From a virus: a stretch of DNA of 64,000 bases. The stretch lies in IMG/VR virus record IMGVR_UViG_3300032315_000470, positions 1 to 64,000 of that record, one strand, 5' to 3'. The notes under the pieces are model-generated. The model worked only from the letters and a program-made list of their open reading frames with translations. It was not told where the DNA came from and searched no databases. Position numbers and translations under genes: made by a program. This document shows, piece after piece, positions 21,129-30,665 of the stretch; position 1 is the stretch's first letter, and every line of letters begins with the position of its first letter.

Positions 21129-23666
21129 TTGAGTTCATCATTCTATACCAATGTTCAATGCTTTGGTAGCAACATACTCTATCGAGGAATTCAAGATGGC
21201 AAAAGAGTAAAACAGAGAATTGAATATTCTCCTTCCCTTTTTCTACCCTCCAAACGAGTTACTAATTTCACCACACTTACTGGTGATTACCTAGACCAAA
21301 AAGTATTTGGTACAACTAAAGAGGCAAGAGATTACATCAAGCAATTCGATGGTGTGTCTGGTGCCTCTAAAGTCTATGGTCAAACACGATTTGAATATGC
21401 CTTTATTGCCGATCAACACCAAGGCATGGTTGACTATGACCAGGATAAAGTCTTAATTGCTGTAATCGATATCGAGGTCGGCTCAGAAAATGGCTTTCCT
21501 GATCCATATGAAGCAAACGAACCTATCACAGCAATTGCAGTAAAATATCTTAATGGTAAAACTTATGTGTTTGGCTGTGGTGATTATGTTACGCAAGGCG
21601 AAGAGGTCTATGTAAAGTGCAAAGATGAATATTCCTTATGTAAACAATTCATGGCACTATGGACAAAAGTGTGTCCCGATATTCTTACTGGTTGGAACAC
21701 CAAGTTCTTTGATGTGCCGTACATCATCAATCGTTTTCGCAAAATTCTAGGTGAAGATGAAACTAAAACCTTGTCTCCTTGGAAATATCTTACCGAAAGA
21801 AAAACTCGAATCAATGGTCGTGAGTTAATTGCTTATGACATTGTTGGTGTTGCAGCACTTGATTATATTGAACTGTACAAATGGTATGCGCCAGGTGGTA
21901 AGTCACAAGAATCATATCGTTTAGATAACATTGCACAGGTTGAATTGGGTGAAGGTAAAATTGCATATGACGAATATGATAATCTACATGCTCTGTATCG
22001 TTTAAATTATCAAAAGTTTATTGAGTATAACATCAAAGACGTTGAGTTGATTGTTCGACTTGAAGAAAAATTGAAACTGTTGGAACTAGGTGTAACTCTG
22101 GCCTACGATACAAAATCCAACTACGAAGATATTTTTGCTCAAACTCGTATGTGGGATGCAATGACTTATTCCTACTTGCGTGAGAAAAACATTATTGTTC
22201 CACCAAGAGAAGTAAAAGAAAAAGACGGAATGTTTGAAGGTGCATATGTTAAAACACCAAAAACAGGATTACATGATTGGGTTGCCAGTTTCGATTTGAA
22301 CTCACTCTATCCACATTTGATGATGCAATATAATATTTCTCCAGAAACTCTAATTGAACCTGAAGATTATACACAAGAGATGAGAAGTGTTTTGTCACAA
22401 GGCGTTTCTGTTGAGAAACTTCTGACTAAATCGGTCGACACTTCTAAATTAGAGAATGTCACACTCACTCCAAACGGACAATTTTTCCGTACAGACATTC
22501 AAGGTTTCTTACCTAAAATGATGGAAGAAATGTATCAAGATAGAAGTAAGTTTAAGAAGATGATGTTGGCTGCAAAACAAGAATATGAAAATGAAACAGA
22601 TGAATCAAAAAAATACGAAATCGAAAAACGAATCGCTAAGTATAACAATATTCAGCTCGCCAAAAAAGTTTCTCTTAACTCTGCTTACGGTGCTCTTGGT
22701 TCTCAATATTTTAGATTTTATGACCTAAGAATGGCTCTTGGCGTCACGACTGCTGGACAATTAAGTATTCGTTGGATCGAAAATAAGATTAACCAATACA
22801 TGAACAACTTATTAAAAACGGAAGAAGATTATGTTATCGCCTCTGACACAGATTCGATTTATCTCCACCTTGGTGAACTTGTTAAGAAGGTGTATCCAAA
22901 CCAGACTGATGTTAAACAAGTTATCGCCTTCATGGACAAGGTCTGTGAAGATAAGCTACAACCTTTTATTGACAAGAGTTATCAAGAGCTCGCTACGTAT
23001 GTTCATGCTTATGACCAAAAAATGCAGATGAAACGAGAAGGCCTTTCCAATAAAGGTATCTGGACGGCCAAGAAACGTTACATTCTAAATGTATATAACA
23101 ATGAAGGTGTGCAATACAACGAGCCACAGATGAAGGTGATGGGTCTGGAGATGATTAAATCGTCCACACCTTCTGCTATCCGTGAGAAGATGAAAGAAGC
23201 AATTCAATTAATGGTAAATGGATCACAAGAAGATATTCATAAGTTTATTGCAGACTTCAGAGCTGAATTCAAAACTTTGCCTGTAGAAGAAATATCTTTT
23301 CCTCGGGGATTAAATGGGCTAAATACTTATTCTGATACGGTACATCTTTATAAGAAAGGTACACCAATTCATGTTAAGGGTGCGATTATATACAATAACA
23401 ATCTAAAACGATTGAATCTCACCAAAAAGTATCCACTCATACAAGAAGGCGAAAAGGTTAAATTTACTTATCTGAAAATGCCAAACCCGTTTAAAGATAC
23501 TGTTATTTCTTATCCTTCTCGTTTACCTAAAGAATTTGAAATGCAACAATACATCGATTATGATATGCAATTTGATAAAGCATTTCTCGAACCCATCAAA
23601 GTCATTTTAGATTGTATGAAGTGGTCAACAGAAAAAACTAGTTCAATAGAAGATTTCTTCTCATGA
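21129..23666 (+). CDS. 43: DNA polymerase gp43 (family B)
   Basis: An 845-residue single-chain replicative polymerase. The 3'-5' exonuclease motif has VIDIEVG (from ~112) with WNTKFFDVPYI. Polymerase motifs are SFDLNSLYPHLMMQYN (~385), KVSLNSAYGALG and SDTDSIY (~570). It starts at a TTG: MSSSFYTNVQCFGSNILYRG has the family's N-terminal strand, no ATG lies nearby in frame, and AGG sits five bases upstream. Not split or intron-bearing, unlike some relatives. It overlaps the next gene by four bases. Confidence 0.95.
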   Translation: MSSSFYTNVQCFGSNILYRGIQDGKRVKQRIEYSPSLFLPSKRVTNFTTLTGDYLDQKVFGTTKEARDYIKQFDGVSGASKVYGQTRFEYAFIADQHQGMVDYDQDKVLIAVIDIEVGSENGFPDPYEANEPITAIAVKYLNGKTYVFGCGDYVTQGEEVYVKCKDEYSLCKQFMALWTKVCPDILTGWNTKFFDVPYIINRFRKILGEDETKTLSPWKYLTERKTRINGRELIAYDIVGVAALDYIELYKWYAPGGKSQESYRLDNIAQVELGEGKIAYDEYDNLHALYRLNYQKFIEYNIKDVELIVRLEEKLKLLELGVTLAYDTKSNYEDIFAQTRMWDAMTYSYLREKNIIVPPREVKEKDGMFEGAYVKTPKTGLHDWVASFDLNSLYPHLMMQYNISPETLIEPEDYTQEMRSVLSQGVSVEKLLTKSVDTSKLENVTLTPNGQFFRTDIQGFLPKMMEEMYQDRSKFKKMMLAAKQEYENETDESKKYEIEKRIAKYNNIQLAKKVSLNSAYGALGSQYFRFYDLRMALGVTTAGQLSIRWIENKINQYMNNLLKTEEDYVIASDTDSIYLHLGELVKKVYPNQTDVKQVIAFMDKVCEDKLQPFIDKSYQELATYVHAYDQKMQMKREGLSNKGIWTAKKRYILNVYNNEGVQYNEPQMKVMGLEMIKSSTPSAIREKMKEAIQLMVNGSQEDIHKFIADFRAEFKTLPVEEISFPRGLNGLNTYSDTVHLYKKGTPIHVKGAIIYNNNLKRLNLTKKYPLIQEGEKVKFTYLKMPNPFKDTVISYPSRLPKEFEMQQYIDYDMQFDKAFLEPIKVILDCMKWSTEKTSSIEDFFS

Positions 23667-24547
23667 TATACCTAACACTACTTTCAGCCTTATTACTTTC
23701 TGGTATTGCAGCCTATTATTCTATTATAGGATTGGCAGCAATCTTCACTGGTGCTTTTTGGCCAATCGTTTTCATGGGTTCTGTTTTGGAAATGAGTAAG
23801 TTGGTTACTGCATCATGGTTATATCGTAATTGGAAAACCTGCCCACTTTTATTGAAATCATACTTGACATCTGCCGTAGTAGTATTAATGGTGATTACAA
23901 GTATGGGTATTTTTGGTTTTCTATCCCAAGCACACATTGATTCCACATTAGAAGCTGGTGCCAACTCAGTAGAAATAAAAACACTCAAACAGCAAGAAAA
24001 GATTGCCAATGAGCGATTAGAATATTTACTGAAACGTGCAGGTAATCCTGAAACGGCATCAGCCAATGTTGATAGACAAATTCAACAAACACAGAGGGAA
24101 TTGGCTGATATCAATAAACGAAAATTACCATTATTAAAAGAAGAAAATAAACTTGTGGCAGAAGTTGGTCCTATCAAATATATTGGTGATATGATATATG
24201 GTACAGATGATACCAATGCCATTGATAAAGCAGTTCGTTTGGTAATTATGTTAATAATGGTTGTATTTGACCCGCTAGCTGTGTTATTATTGATAGCAGC
24301 AAATATGTCAATGAAGAAACCGGAAGAAACCCAACCGGTTAAAAAAACATGGAATGAATTCTTTAAAAAAGAACCTGTGCCTGATGATATGGTTGAAGTT
24401 GAAAAAGAAAACATTGCCACAGTCGAGGAGAATGTGGAACTAGACTCACAGAAAAAGAAACGTGGTTTTCCGAATAGGAAGAATAAACTAGAAACCAAGT
24501 ATGACTATGATGCTGAATTAGCATTTCGTGAAAAGGAAAGTAAATGA
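23663..24547 (+). CDS. membrane protein with coiled coil
   Basis: A 294-residue protein with about three N-terminal membrane segments (LTLLSALLLSGIAAYYSI, AAIFTGAFWPIVFMGSVL, SAVVVLMVITSMGIFGFL), a coiled-coil (residues ~105-170, LKQQEKIANERLEYLLKRAG), then a further segment VRLVIMLIMVVFDPLAVLLLI and a charged C-terminal tail. Proteins of this layout sit between gp43 and uvsX in T4-like cyanophages. The role is unknown, although anchoring the replication or recombination apparatus to the membrane is conceivable. It overlaps uvsX by four bases. Confidence 0.65.
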   Translation: MIYLTLLSALLLSGIAAYYSIIGLAAIFTGAFWPIVFMGSVLEMSKLVTASWLYRNWKTCPLLLKSYLTSAVVVLMVITSMGIFGFLSQAHIDSTLEAGANSVEIKTLKQQEKIANERLEYLLKRAGNPETASANVDRQIQQTQRELADINKRKLPLLKEENKLVAEVGPIKYIGDMIYGTDDTNAIDKAVRLVIMLIMVVFDPLAVLLLIAANMSMKKPEETQPVKKTWNEFFKKEPVPDDMVEVEKENIATVEENVELDSQKKKRGFPNRKNKLETKYDYDAELAFREKESK

Positions 24548-25617
24548 GTATATTAGATAAAATCAAAAAGAATAGTAGTATCAAAGAATCTGCTATCCTG
24601 TCAAAATCAAAGTTCTTTACACAGAAGGATATGATTCCAACATCGGTGCCAATTATTAATGTGGCATTAAGCGGCAAACTAGATGGTGGTTTGACACCAG
24701 GCCTTACAATGTGGGCAGGTCCATCCAAACATTTTAAAACTGCATTTTCGTTATTGATGGCTAAATCTTATCTTGACAAATATCCTGAATCTGCACTACT
24801 ATTTTATGATTCTGAATTTGGCACACCACAATCCTACTTTGATTCTTTTGGTATTGATACTGATAGAGTATTACATACACCACTCACCGATATTGAACAA
24901 TTGAAGTTTGATGTAATGCAACAGTTGACCACATTAGAACGTACCGATAAATTAATTATTATTATTGATTCGATTGGTAACTTGGCATCCAAAAAAGAAG
25001 TTGATGATGCACTTGAGGGTAAGTCGGTTGCGGATATGTCTAGAGCAAAACAGGTTAAGTCTTTATTTCGCATGGTAACACCACATCTGACCATGAAAGA
25101 TATTCCAATGATTGTAGTTAATCATACCTACAAAGAAATTGGTATGTTTCCTAAAGATATCGTTGGTGGTGGTACTGGTTCTTATTATTCGGCTGATAAC
25201 ATCTTCATCCTTGGTCGACAACAAGAAAAAGAAGGCACAGAAGTTGTTGGTTATAATTTCATAATCAATGTGGAGAAATCCAGGTATGTCAAAGAAAAAT
25301 CAAAAATTCCCGTTTCTGTATCTTTTGATGGTGGTATTAGTCGTTGGAGTGGGTTACTTGATATTGCATTGGATGGTGGATTTGTTATTAAACCTTCTAA
25401 TGGTTGGTACTCAAAAGTAGATGAAGATGGTGTAATTGAAGATAAGAAATATCGTATCAAAGAAACCGACACATCAGACTTTTGGTTACCAATATTGAAA
25501 AGTAAAAAGTTTCAAAAATTTGTTGCTGACAAATATCAGATTGCCTCGGGAGAAATCATGCAAGGTGGTAGTGAAAATTTGTTTGATGAAATTGAAACGA
25601 TGAATGGATCCGAATAA
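24544..25617 (+). CDS. uvsX: UvsX recombinase (RecA-like)
   Basis: A 357-residue protein. Walker A is GPSKHFKT (~residues 59-66), a variant kept by the UvsX family. Walker B is the hydrophobic strand LIIIIDSIG. IPMIVVNHTYKEIGMFPKDIVGGGTGSYYSAD carries the L2-type loop. It forms filaments on single-stranded DNA and carries out strand exchange with UvsY, UvsW and gp46/47. Coupled to both neighbours by overlapping stop and start codons. Confidence 0.93.
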   Translation: MSILDKIKKNSSIKESAILSKSKFFTQKDMIPTSVPIINVALSGKLDGGLTPGLTMWAGPSKHFKTAFSLLMAKSYLDKYPESALLFYDSEFGTPQSYFDSFGIDTDRVLHTPLTDIEQLKFDVMQQLTTLERTDKLIIIIDSIGNLASKKEVDDALEGKSVADMSRAKQVKSLFRMVTPHLTMKDIPMIVVNHTYKEIGMFPKDIVGGGTGSYYSADNIFILGRQQEKEGTEVVGYNFIINVEKSRYVKEKSKIPVSVSFDGGISRWSGLLDIALDGGFVIKPSNGWYSKVDEDGVIEDKKYRIKETDTSDFWLPILKSKKFQKFVADKYQIASGEIMQGGSENLFDEIETMNGSE

Positions 25618-25937
25618 TGACAGAAGGTATTGATTATTGTTTCATCTATCCTAAAGATGATAATACTGCGGTAAACATTAGGTTGTTGCAAGGACCATAC
25701 AAAGACACATTATTCAAATACGGTAAGGTAAAGTTCAAAGAAGAAAATGAACAAATCTATTTACTTTTCGCCTACGATGTGTTAGAATCCACCGTAGATA
25801 CTCCTAAGAAACTGGAGAAAGATGGCAAGTTCAAAGATTACCTAGGTGATTTACTTGTCGAATTAATGTCAAATAATATTGAGCAGGAAATAGTGGATGA
25901 AACTGGAACAGACGATATTAAAAACCCTGATTTATAA
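25617..25937 (+). CDS. conserved protein between uvsX and gp41
   Basis: A 106-residue protein (IDYCFIYPKDDNTAVNIRLLQGPYKDTLFKYGKVKFKEENEQIYLLFAYDVLES). Mostly beta at the N-terminus with an acidic tail. Homologues in this position are typical of T4-like cyanophages, but I know no function. It overlaps gp41 by 41 bases, so gp41 translation probably depends on it. Confidence 0.6.
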   Translation: MTEGIDYCFIYPKDDNTAVNIRLLQGPYKDTLFKYGKVKFKEENEQIYLLFAYDVLESTVDTPKKLEKDGKFKDYLGDLLVELMSNNIEQEIVDETGTDDIKNPDL

Positions 25938-27288
25938 TGAAGAATTTCTGCGGAAAGTTTTACCATTTTTAAAGACGGAATATTTTAGTGATAGTGTAGA
26001 GAGAACTTTATTTAATGAGATTACATCGTTCACGGAAACTTATAATGCTGCGCCATCGGTTGAAGCAATTGATATTGCCGTCAAAGAAAGGCGTAATCTC
26101 ACGGATGACGAAGTTAAGAGATGTGAATCTTATCTTAAAGAAATCGAAGCTAATAGCCAAACAGAAACCAAGATTCAATGGCTTGTTGATAAAACAGAAT
26201 CGTTTTGCCAAGAGAAGGCCATATACAATGCAGTATTGGGGTCTATTTCAATTCTCGATGGCAAAGACAAAACGAATGATAAAGGTGCGATTCCCAAGAT
26301 ATTATCGGATGCTTTGGCCATTTCTTTCGACAACTCCGTAGGGCATGATTACCTAGAAAACTCAGATGAACGATATGAATTTTACCATAGAAAAGAAGAA
26401 CGAATACCCTTTGATTTGGAATATTTTAACAAAATTACAAAGGGAGGACTACCTACCAAAACCCTTAATATTGCTCTTGCTGGTACTGGCGTTGGTAAAT
26501 CTTTGTTTATGTGTCATGTTGCTGCCGGTGCTATGGTTCAAGGAAAAAATGTGTTATATATTACACTTGAAATGGCTGAAGAAAAGATTGCTGAAAGAAT
26601 AGATGCAAACTTATTGAATGTTTCACTTGATGATTTGATGGAACTACCTAAAGATTTATATGACAAGAAGGTTGCTCGTGTTCGTGAGAAATGTACCGGC
26701 AAACTTATCATTAAAGAATACCCAACCGCTTCAGCATCCGTAACACACTTCAGAACATTATTAAATGAACTCAACCTCAAAAGGTCTTTCGTACCTGACA
26801 TTATCTTTATTGATTATCTTAATATCTGTTGTTCTTCTCGTATTAAGGCTGGTGCGAATATTAACTCTTACACTTACGTTAAGTCAATCGCAGAAGAACT
26901 TAGGGGCCTTGCGGTTGAACATAATGTTCCTATTGTATCTGCTACACAGACTACAAGGAGTGGATTTACATCGAGCGATCCTGGTTTGGAAGATACGAGT
27001 GAGTCATTCGGGTTACCTGCAACCGCCGACTTAATGTTTGCTTTGATTTCTTCAGAAGAACTGGAAGAACTTGGCCAAATTATGATCAAACAATTGAAGA
27101 ATAGATATAATGATCCAACATTTCACAAACGATTCACTCTCGGGGTTGATAGAGCTAAAATGAAACTATATGATGTCGAACAATCCGCACAGACGGGTAT
27201 TGCAGATGCTGGCCATGATAAACCATTAAACACGTTTGGTACAAGAGAAGAAAAACAAAAGAAATCATTTAATGGATTTAAAGTATGA
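25897..27288 (+). CDS. 41: replicative helicase gp41 (DnaB-like)
   Basis: A 463-residue protein (T4 gp41: 475). The N-terminal domain LIYNEEFLRKVLPFLKTEYFSD is of gp41 type. Walker A is GTGVGKS (~195-201), Walker B DIIFIDYLN, then SATQTTRSG and a C-terminal arginine-finger region ending in DRAKMKLYDVEQ. It unwinds the fork 5'-3' and recruits primase gp61 (45174). The start lies deep in the preceding gene, but the N-terminal match supports it. Confidence 0.93.
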   Translation: MKLEQTILKTLIYNEEFLRKVLPFLKTEYFSDSVERTLFNEITSFTETYNAAPSVEAIDIAVKERRNLTDDEVKRCESYLKEIEANSQTETKIQWLVDKTESFCQEKAIYNAVLGSISILDGKDKTNDKGAIPKILSDALAISFDNSVGHDYLENSDERYEFYHRKEERIPFDLEYFNKITKGGLPTKTLNIALAGTGVGKSLFMCHVAAGAMVQGKNVLYITLEMAEEKIAERIDANLLNVSLDDLMELPKDLYDKKVARVREKCTGKLIIKEYPTASASVTHFRTLLNELNLKRSFVPDIIFIDYLNICCSSRIKAGANINSYTYVKSIAEELRGLAVEHNVPIVSATQTTRSGFTSSDPGLEDTSESFGLPATADLMFALISSEELEELGQIMIKQLKNRYNDPTFHKRFTLGVDRAKMKLYDVEQSAQTGIADAGHDKPLNTFGTREEKQKKSFNGFKV

Positions 27289-28394
27289 TAATCTCCAGAG
27301 ATAATGGTTTGTATTGTGCTAAAGCCTTTCATGATTACTTTAGTAATATTGGAAGTACCGAAGAATACATGCGAGATGAGAAGCTAAAGAATGTGGCTGA
27401 TATGCCATCTTCCTTATTTCCAATTGAAGATGATTTGTTTTCTGATTTCTCGATGCATCCAAAAGATATGGATATTGAAGTGTGTGAAATACCAAATGAT
27501 GTTTGGGAACCATTACTGGCCATTACCAGTTCACATATTAATAAAGCACCAGTTGGTAAGAATATACAATTGGCAGTCAAGGAAAAGAACTCAGGAAAGA
27601 TTCTAGGATTCATTCGTTTAGGTTCACCTGTCATCTATATGAAACCCCGTAATGACTACCTAGGACAAGTTTGGATTCAAAATGAAGATACTGCCAAGAG
27701 GTTTAATACGGCTTGTGTTATGGGTTTCGTAATTGTATCATCTCAACCATTCGGTTTCAATTACTTGGGTGGTAAACTATTATCTGCCATTTGTACCAGT
27801 CACACCGTTAGAGAGATATGTAATAAAAAATATGGCATGAATATATGTTTATTTGAAACTACCAGTTTATACGGAAGTACCAAGTCGGTTTCACAGTATG
27901 ATGGTATGAAACCTTATATTCGTTTTAAAGGTCTAACAGAATCGGATATTGTGCCAATGATGCACGGACAAAGATACCACGATTTAAAGAACTATGTAGA
28001 GAATATTACTGGAGATTTGTTGGGTGGTGATACATCAACAACTAGTAGAAAACTTAGAACATTCACTAAGATTATTGCTCTCACCAAAGCTGCTTTAAAA
28101 GGAACACCTGAAGGAGAGGATTTCAACCTAACGATTGAGAATGCTAAAAAGTTGACAGAAAAGAAACGATATTATATCTCTGATTATGGATTTAAGAATA
28201 CTGTTGACTATATGAATTGTAAAACAGATAAACTTTTACCTGGTGAAAATTATGAGAAACATAATTTAGAAAACATTATTGCTTGGTGGAAACAGAAAGC
28301 AACCAATCGTTATGAATCTCTGAAGGTTGATGGCCGATTAAGAACTGAACTTGAAATCTGGACATCAGGCAAAGAGATCCAGATTATCAGATAA
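27285..28394 (+). CDS. DUF4338 / DruA-family-like protein (copy 2)
   Basis: A 369-residue paralogue of the protein at 9930. Shared blocks are a Leu-Gly-x-hydrophobic strand followed by MKPRNDYLG (copy 1: LTPRDNAIG), SSQPFGFNYLGGKLLSAI (copy 1: LQPLGFNYMGGKLLALM), then CNKKYGMNICLFETTSLYGSTKSVSQYDGMK (copy 1: WKRQYG...TTSLYGKTK...SQYDGLE). The N- and C-terminal thirds differ, with ENIIAWWKQKATNRYESLKVDGR at the end. Coupled to gp41 by a four-base overlap, it sits in a core replication operon. The function is unknown. DruA kinship is a motif-level inference. Confidence 0.5.
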   Translation: MIISRDNGLYCAKAFHDYFSNIGSTEEYMRDEKLKNVADMPSSLFPIEDDLFSDFSMHPKDMDIEVCEIPNDVWEPLLAITSSHINKAPVGKNIQLAVKEKNSGKILGFIRLGSPVIYMKPRNDYLGQVWIQNEDTAKRFNTACVMGFVIVSSQPFGFNYLGGKLLSAICTSHTVREICNKKYGMNICLFETTSLYGSTKSVSQYDGMKPYIRFKGLTESDIVPMMHGQRYHDLKNYVENITGDLLGGDTSTTSRKLRTFTKIIALTKAALKGTPEGEDFNLTIENAKKLTEKKRYYISDYGFKNTVDYMNCKTDKLLPGENYEKHNLENIIAWWKQKATNRYESLKVDGRLRTELEIWTSGKEIQIIR

Positions 28395-28397
28395 ATA
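28390..28397 (+). promoter_or_regulatory. late-type promoter GATAAATA
   Basis: GATAAATACT overlaps the stop codon of the DUF4338 gene and precedes the gene at 28416 by 19 bases. One-base variant of the T4 late element. Confidence 0.45.
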
Positions 28398-28415
28398 CTT
28401 TCATTTAAAATATAA

Positions 28416-29657
28416 ATGGCCGATACCACCACACTAAACGAAACTGCTCAAGCACTATTTTGTTCTTTAGCTGACTATGCCGGTTTGCAATTAACCGAAA
28501 AGATTTTTGTTATAGAAAAATATCCAACATATCCGTTATTTCGTAGTTTTTGGAACAGCAAGGAAAATCCTGTTAAAGGCCTAACAATTGAACAAGCCTA
28601 TAATAAAAGGGTTGATGCTCCTAACGTAACATTCCAGATGTTAGAAACACACTTAACGAATAATAAAGATTGGTTTACATCGTCACTTCTTGTTGCCAAA
28701 AAATTAATGGAAGATATTCAAACGGTTAGTGCGCAATTTAGTACGATCAAACAACCAAAATGGTCCGATATTTTTTATGTTCGTGGTGATAAACCTGTCA
28801 TGAAAACGATTGAGGATCTTTTCAATATTGCTAATGAAACACAAAAAGAATTGAATAAAATACACGATTCTGACCGAGCAGTTGTTTTTGGTGATATCAA
28901 TAAGTGGTCACCTGCCGACATTTATTTTACGACAGAAGGTATGCGTAAGAAATTGGATGAATCTTTATATACAGCAAATAAAAATTCCAAAACATTTACC
29001 TTCATTCAACTCAATAAACTTATAAGTGATGGTATCAACAAAGGTGAGTTGTTACCTTTATCACTAAAAAAACAAACAAAACAGGTCGTATTACAAAAAG
29101 TAAACTTTAATCGAGCTTCCGAAATTAAAAAAATTGGTTCTTATGGTTACTTTGGTGTTAGTGATTGGAAATTATATACAGTAAAATCTCCTCAAACTAG
29201 AGATTTAAAAATATTTTTTGAAAAAACAAAAAAAGATCATATCAAAGTTAGACATGACGCATCTACTGCCGGTTTAAAATCCGAATATATTGGCGCAGAC
29301 GCTGAAGCACGTGGGGGATCAATAGGTTCTATAAACATTTTTACAGATTTGATATCCCTATTGGATCCTAAGTTTGGTAGAGAATTATTATCAATCTATA
29401 ATGATGGTAATAAGAAGTTTAAAGAACAAGTTAAGAATCTTGGGCCAAAACCAACAGATCCAAAAGTCAAAAAAATATTTGATGCCAAAAGAGGAGAATT
29501 GAGTGCATTGTATGTAACAAATGCTATAATTCCACCATTGTTGAAATGGTTAAAAAGTGGTGAAAATAATGGACGTTCTGATGAATTTGTACGATTGATT
29601 TACCAATATATGACCTCCAGAACAGTCATGTCAAGTAAATTTGTAATAGCAAAATAA
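28416..29657 (+). CDS. conserved late protein of unknown function
   Basis: A 413-residue soluble protein. Notable blocks are ADYAGLQLTEKIFVIEKYPTYP, NKWSPADIYFT, and RHDASTAGLKSEYIGADAEARGGSIGS. The last, with its Gly/Ala-rich turn and conserved charges, looks like an active or binding site. I have seen the WSPADIY and GAEARGGS-type pattern in proteins of T4-like marine phages but cannot name a function. Driven by a late-type promoter, it may be virion-associated. Confidence 0.5.
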   Translation: MADTTTLNETAQALFCSLADYAGLQLTEKIFVIEKYPTYPLFRSFWNSKENPVKGLTIEQAYNKRVDAPNVTFQMLETHLTNNKDWFTSSLLVAKKLMEDIQTVSAQFSTIKQPKWSDIFYVRGDKPVMKTIEDLFNIANETQKELNKIHDSDRAVVFGDINKWSPADIYFTTEGMRKKLDESLYTANKNSKTFTFIQLNKLISDGINKGELLPLSLKKQTKQVVLQKVNFNRASEIKKIGSYGYFGVSDWKLYTVKSPQTRDLKIFFEKTKKDHIKVRHDASTAGLKSEYIGADAEARGGSIGSINIFTDLISLLDPKFGRELLSIYNDGNKKFKEQVKNLGPKPTDPKVKKIFDAKRGELSALYVTNAIIPPLLKWLKSGENNGRSDEFVRLIYQYMTSRTVMSSKFVIAK

Positions 29658-29666
29658 GGATAAATT

Positions 29667-29945
29667 ATGGCACTTATTGATTTTGATAAACTAGCACAAG
29701 AGTTTGATGCTACTGATGACTTTGGATTCTCTGCTGTTTCTGAAGAAGAATACAATGCTGTGGTCAACAAAACAGCTGAAACAGCTGATGATTATAAAAC
29801 TCGTCTTACTGAAGTGGAAAAAATAATTATACCCTTTCTTCAAAAGTTACATTCGACTGGAGAAAAAGAATACATATATTGGCCTAATCGTAAACCGATT
29901 ATTGAAAAACAAATTGAAAGAATATTGAAATTAACTAGAGATTAA
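29667..29945 (+). CDS. small conserved phage protein
   Basis: A 92-residue acidic helical protein (MALIDFDKLAQEFDATDDFGFSAVSEEEY, then EKEYIYWPNRKPIIEKQIERI). The D-F-G-F-S/T-A-V and KEYI-x-WPNR patterns are those of a small family regularly present in T4-like cyanophages. No function known. Precedes the sugar-enzyme cassette. Confidence 0.6.
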   Translation: MALIDFDKLAQEFDATDDFGFSAVSEEEYNAVVNKTAETADDYKTRLTEVEKIIIPFLQKLHSTGEKEYIYWPNRKPIIEKQIERILKLTRD

Positions 29946-29948
29946 ATT

Positions 29949-30665
29949 ATGTCTGCTACCGTGATTATACCAACTACTGGATCACCAGAAGTTAAACTTG
30001 CTGTCGAATCTGTTCTGAATCAAAGTCATCCTACCACATGTTACGTTGTAATTGATGGTGATGAGAATGTAGAAAAAACATTAGAAGTATTAGATTCAAC
30101 CCTAAATGATGAACGAGTACAAATTTGTTCACTACCAATCAATGTTGGTGCCAAAGGTTTCTATGGTCACCGTGTCTATGCTGCATTTACCCACCTAGTT
30201 GATACTGAATATGTTTCTTATCTGGATCAAGATAATTGGTTATATCGATCACACGTTAAAGAGTGTATTGACACAATTCAAAAATCAAACCTAGACTGGT
30301 GTTATTCGTTACGACAGATATACAACAAACAAGGAAAACTGGTCACCTTTGATGACTGTGAATCTTTAGGTATTTGGCCAACATATCATGGCCATCATCA
30401 CATAGATACTAATTGTTATTTTATAAAAACAGATGTGGCAACAAAAATTGCAAGTGTTTGGCACGGTGGTTGGGGACAAGATAGAGTTTTTCTACAGGCA
30501 ATCACTAAACATTTTCCCAAGTTCTATTGCACTGGTGAATACACAACTTGTTATAGAGTGGACGGTGGTCAAGGTTCTGTTACAGCAGAATTCTTTCAGA
30601 ATGGTAATAAGATAATGAATGAAAAATATAATGGAGTTTTCCCGTGGCGAGCAAAAAAGATTTAA
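29949..30665 (+). CDS. family 2-type glycosyltransferase
   Basis: A 238-residue GT-A enzyme: SATVIIPTTGSPEVKLAVESVLNQ at the N-terminus, VIDGDEN, and VSYLDQDNW with Asp-Gln-Asp as the metal and nucleotide-sugar site. HGGWGQDRVFLQAI is the acceptor side. First of a seven-gene cassette (29949-35017) of overlapping sugar-handling genes. The likely target is a surface glycan or virion glycosylation, but the substrate cannot be read. Confidence 0.78.
   Translation: MSATVIIPTTGSPEVKLAVESVLNQSHPTTCYVVIDGDENVEKTLEVLDSTLNDERVQICSLPINVGAKGFYGHRVYAAFTHLVDTEYVSYLDQDNWLYRSHVKECIDTIQKSNLDWCYSLRQIYNKQGKLVTFDDCESLGIWPTYHGHHHIDTNCYFIKTDVATKIASVWHGGWGQDRVFLQAITKHFPKFYCTGEYTTCYRVDGGQGSVTAEFFQNGNKIMNEKYNGVFPWRAKKI

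Noticed and set aside
21129-23666. Intron or homing insertion in the DNA polymerase gene
   Set aside because: The frame is continuous through all exonuclease and polymerase motifs at normal spacing.
24082-24728. Two long minus-strand frames opposite the membrane-protein and uvsX genes
   Set aside because: Composition shadows (Ser/Phe-rich) of coding DNA with coupled plus-strand genes.
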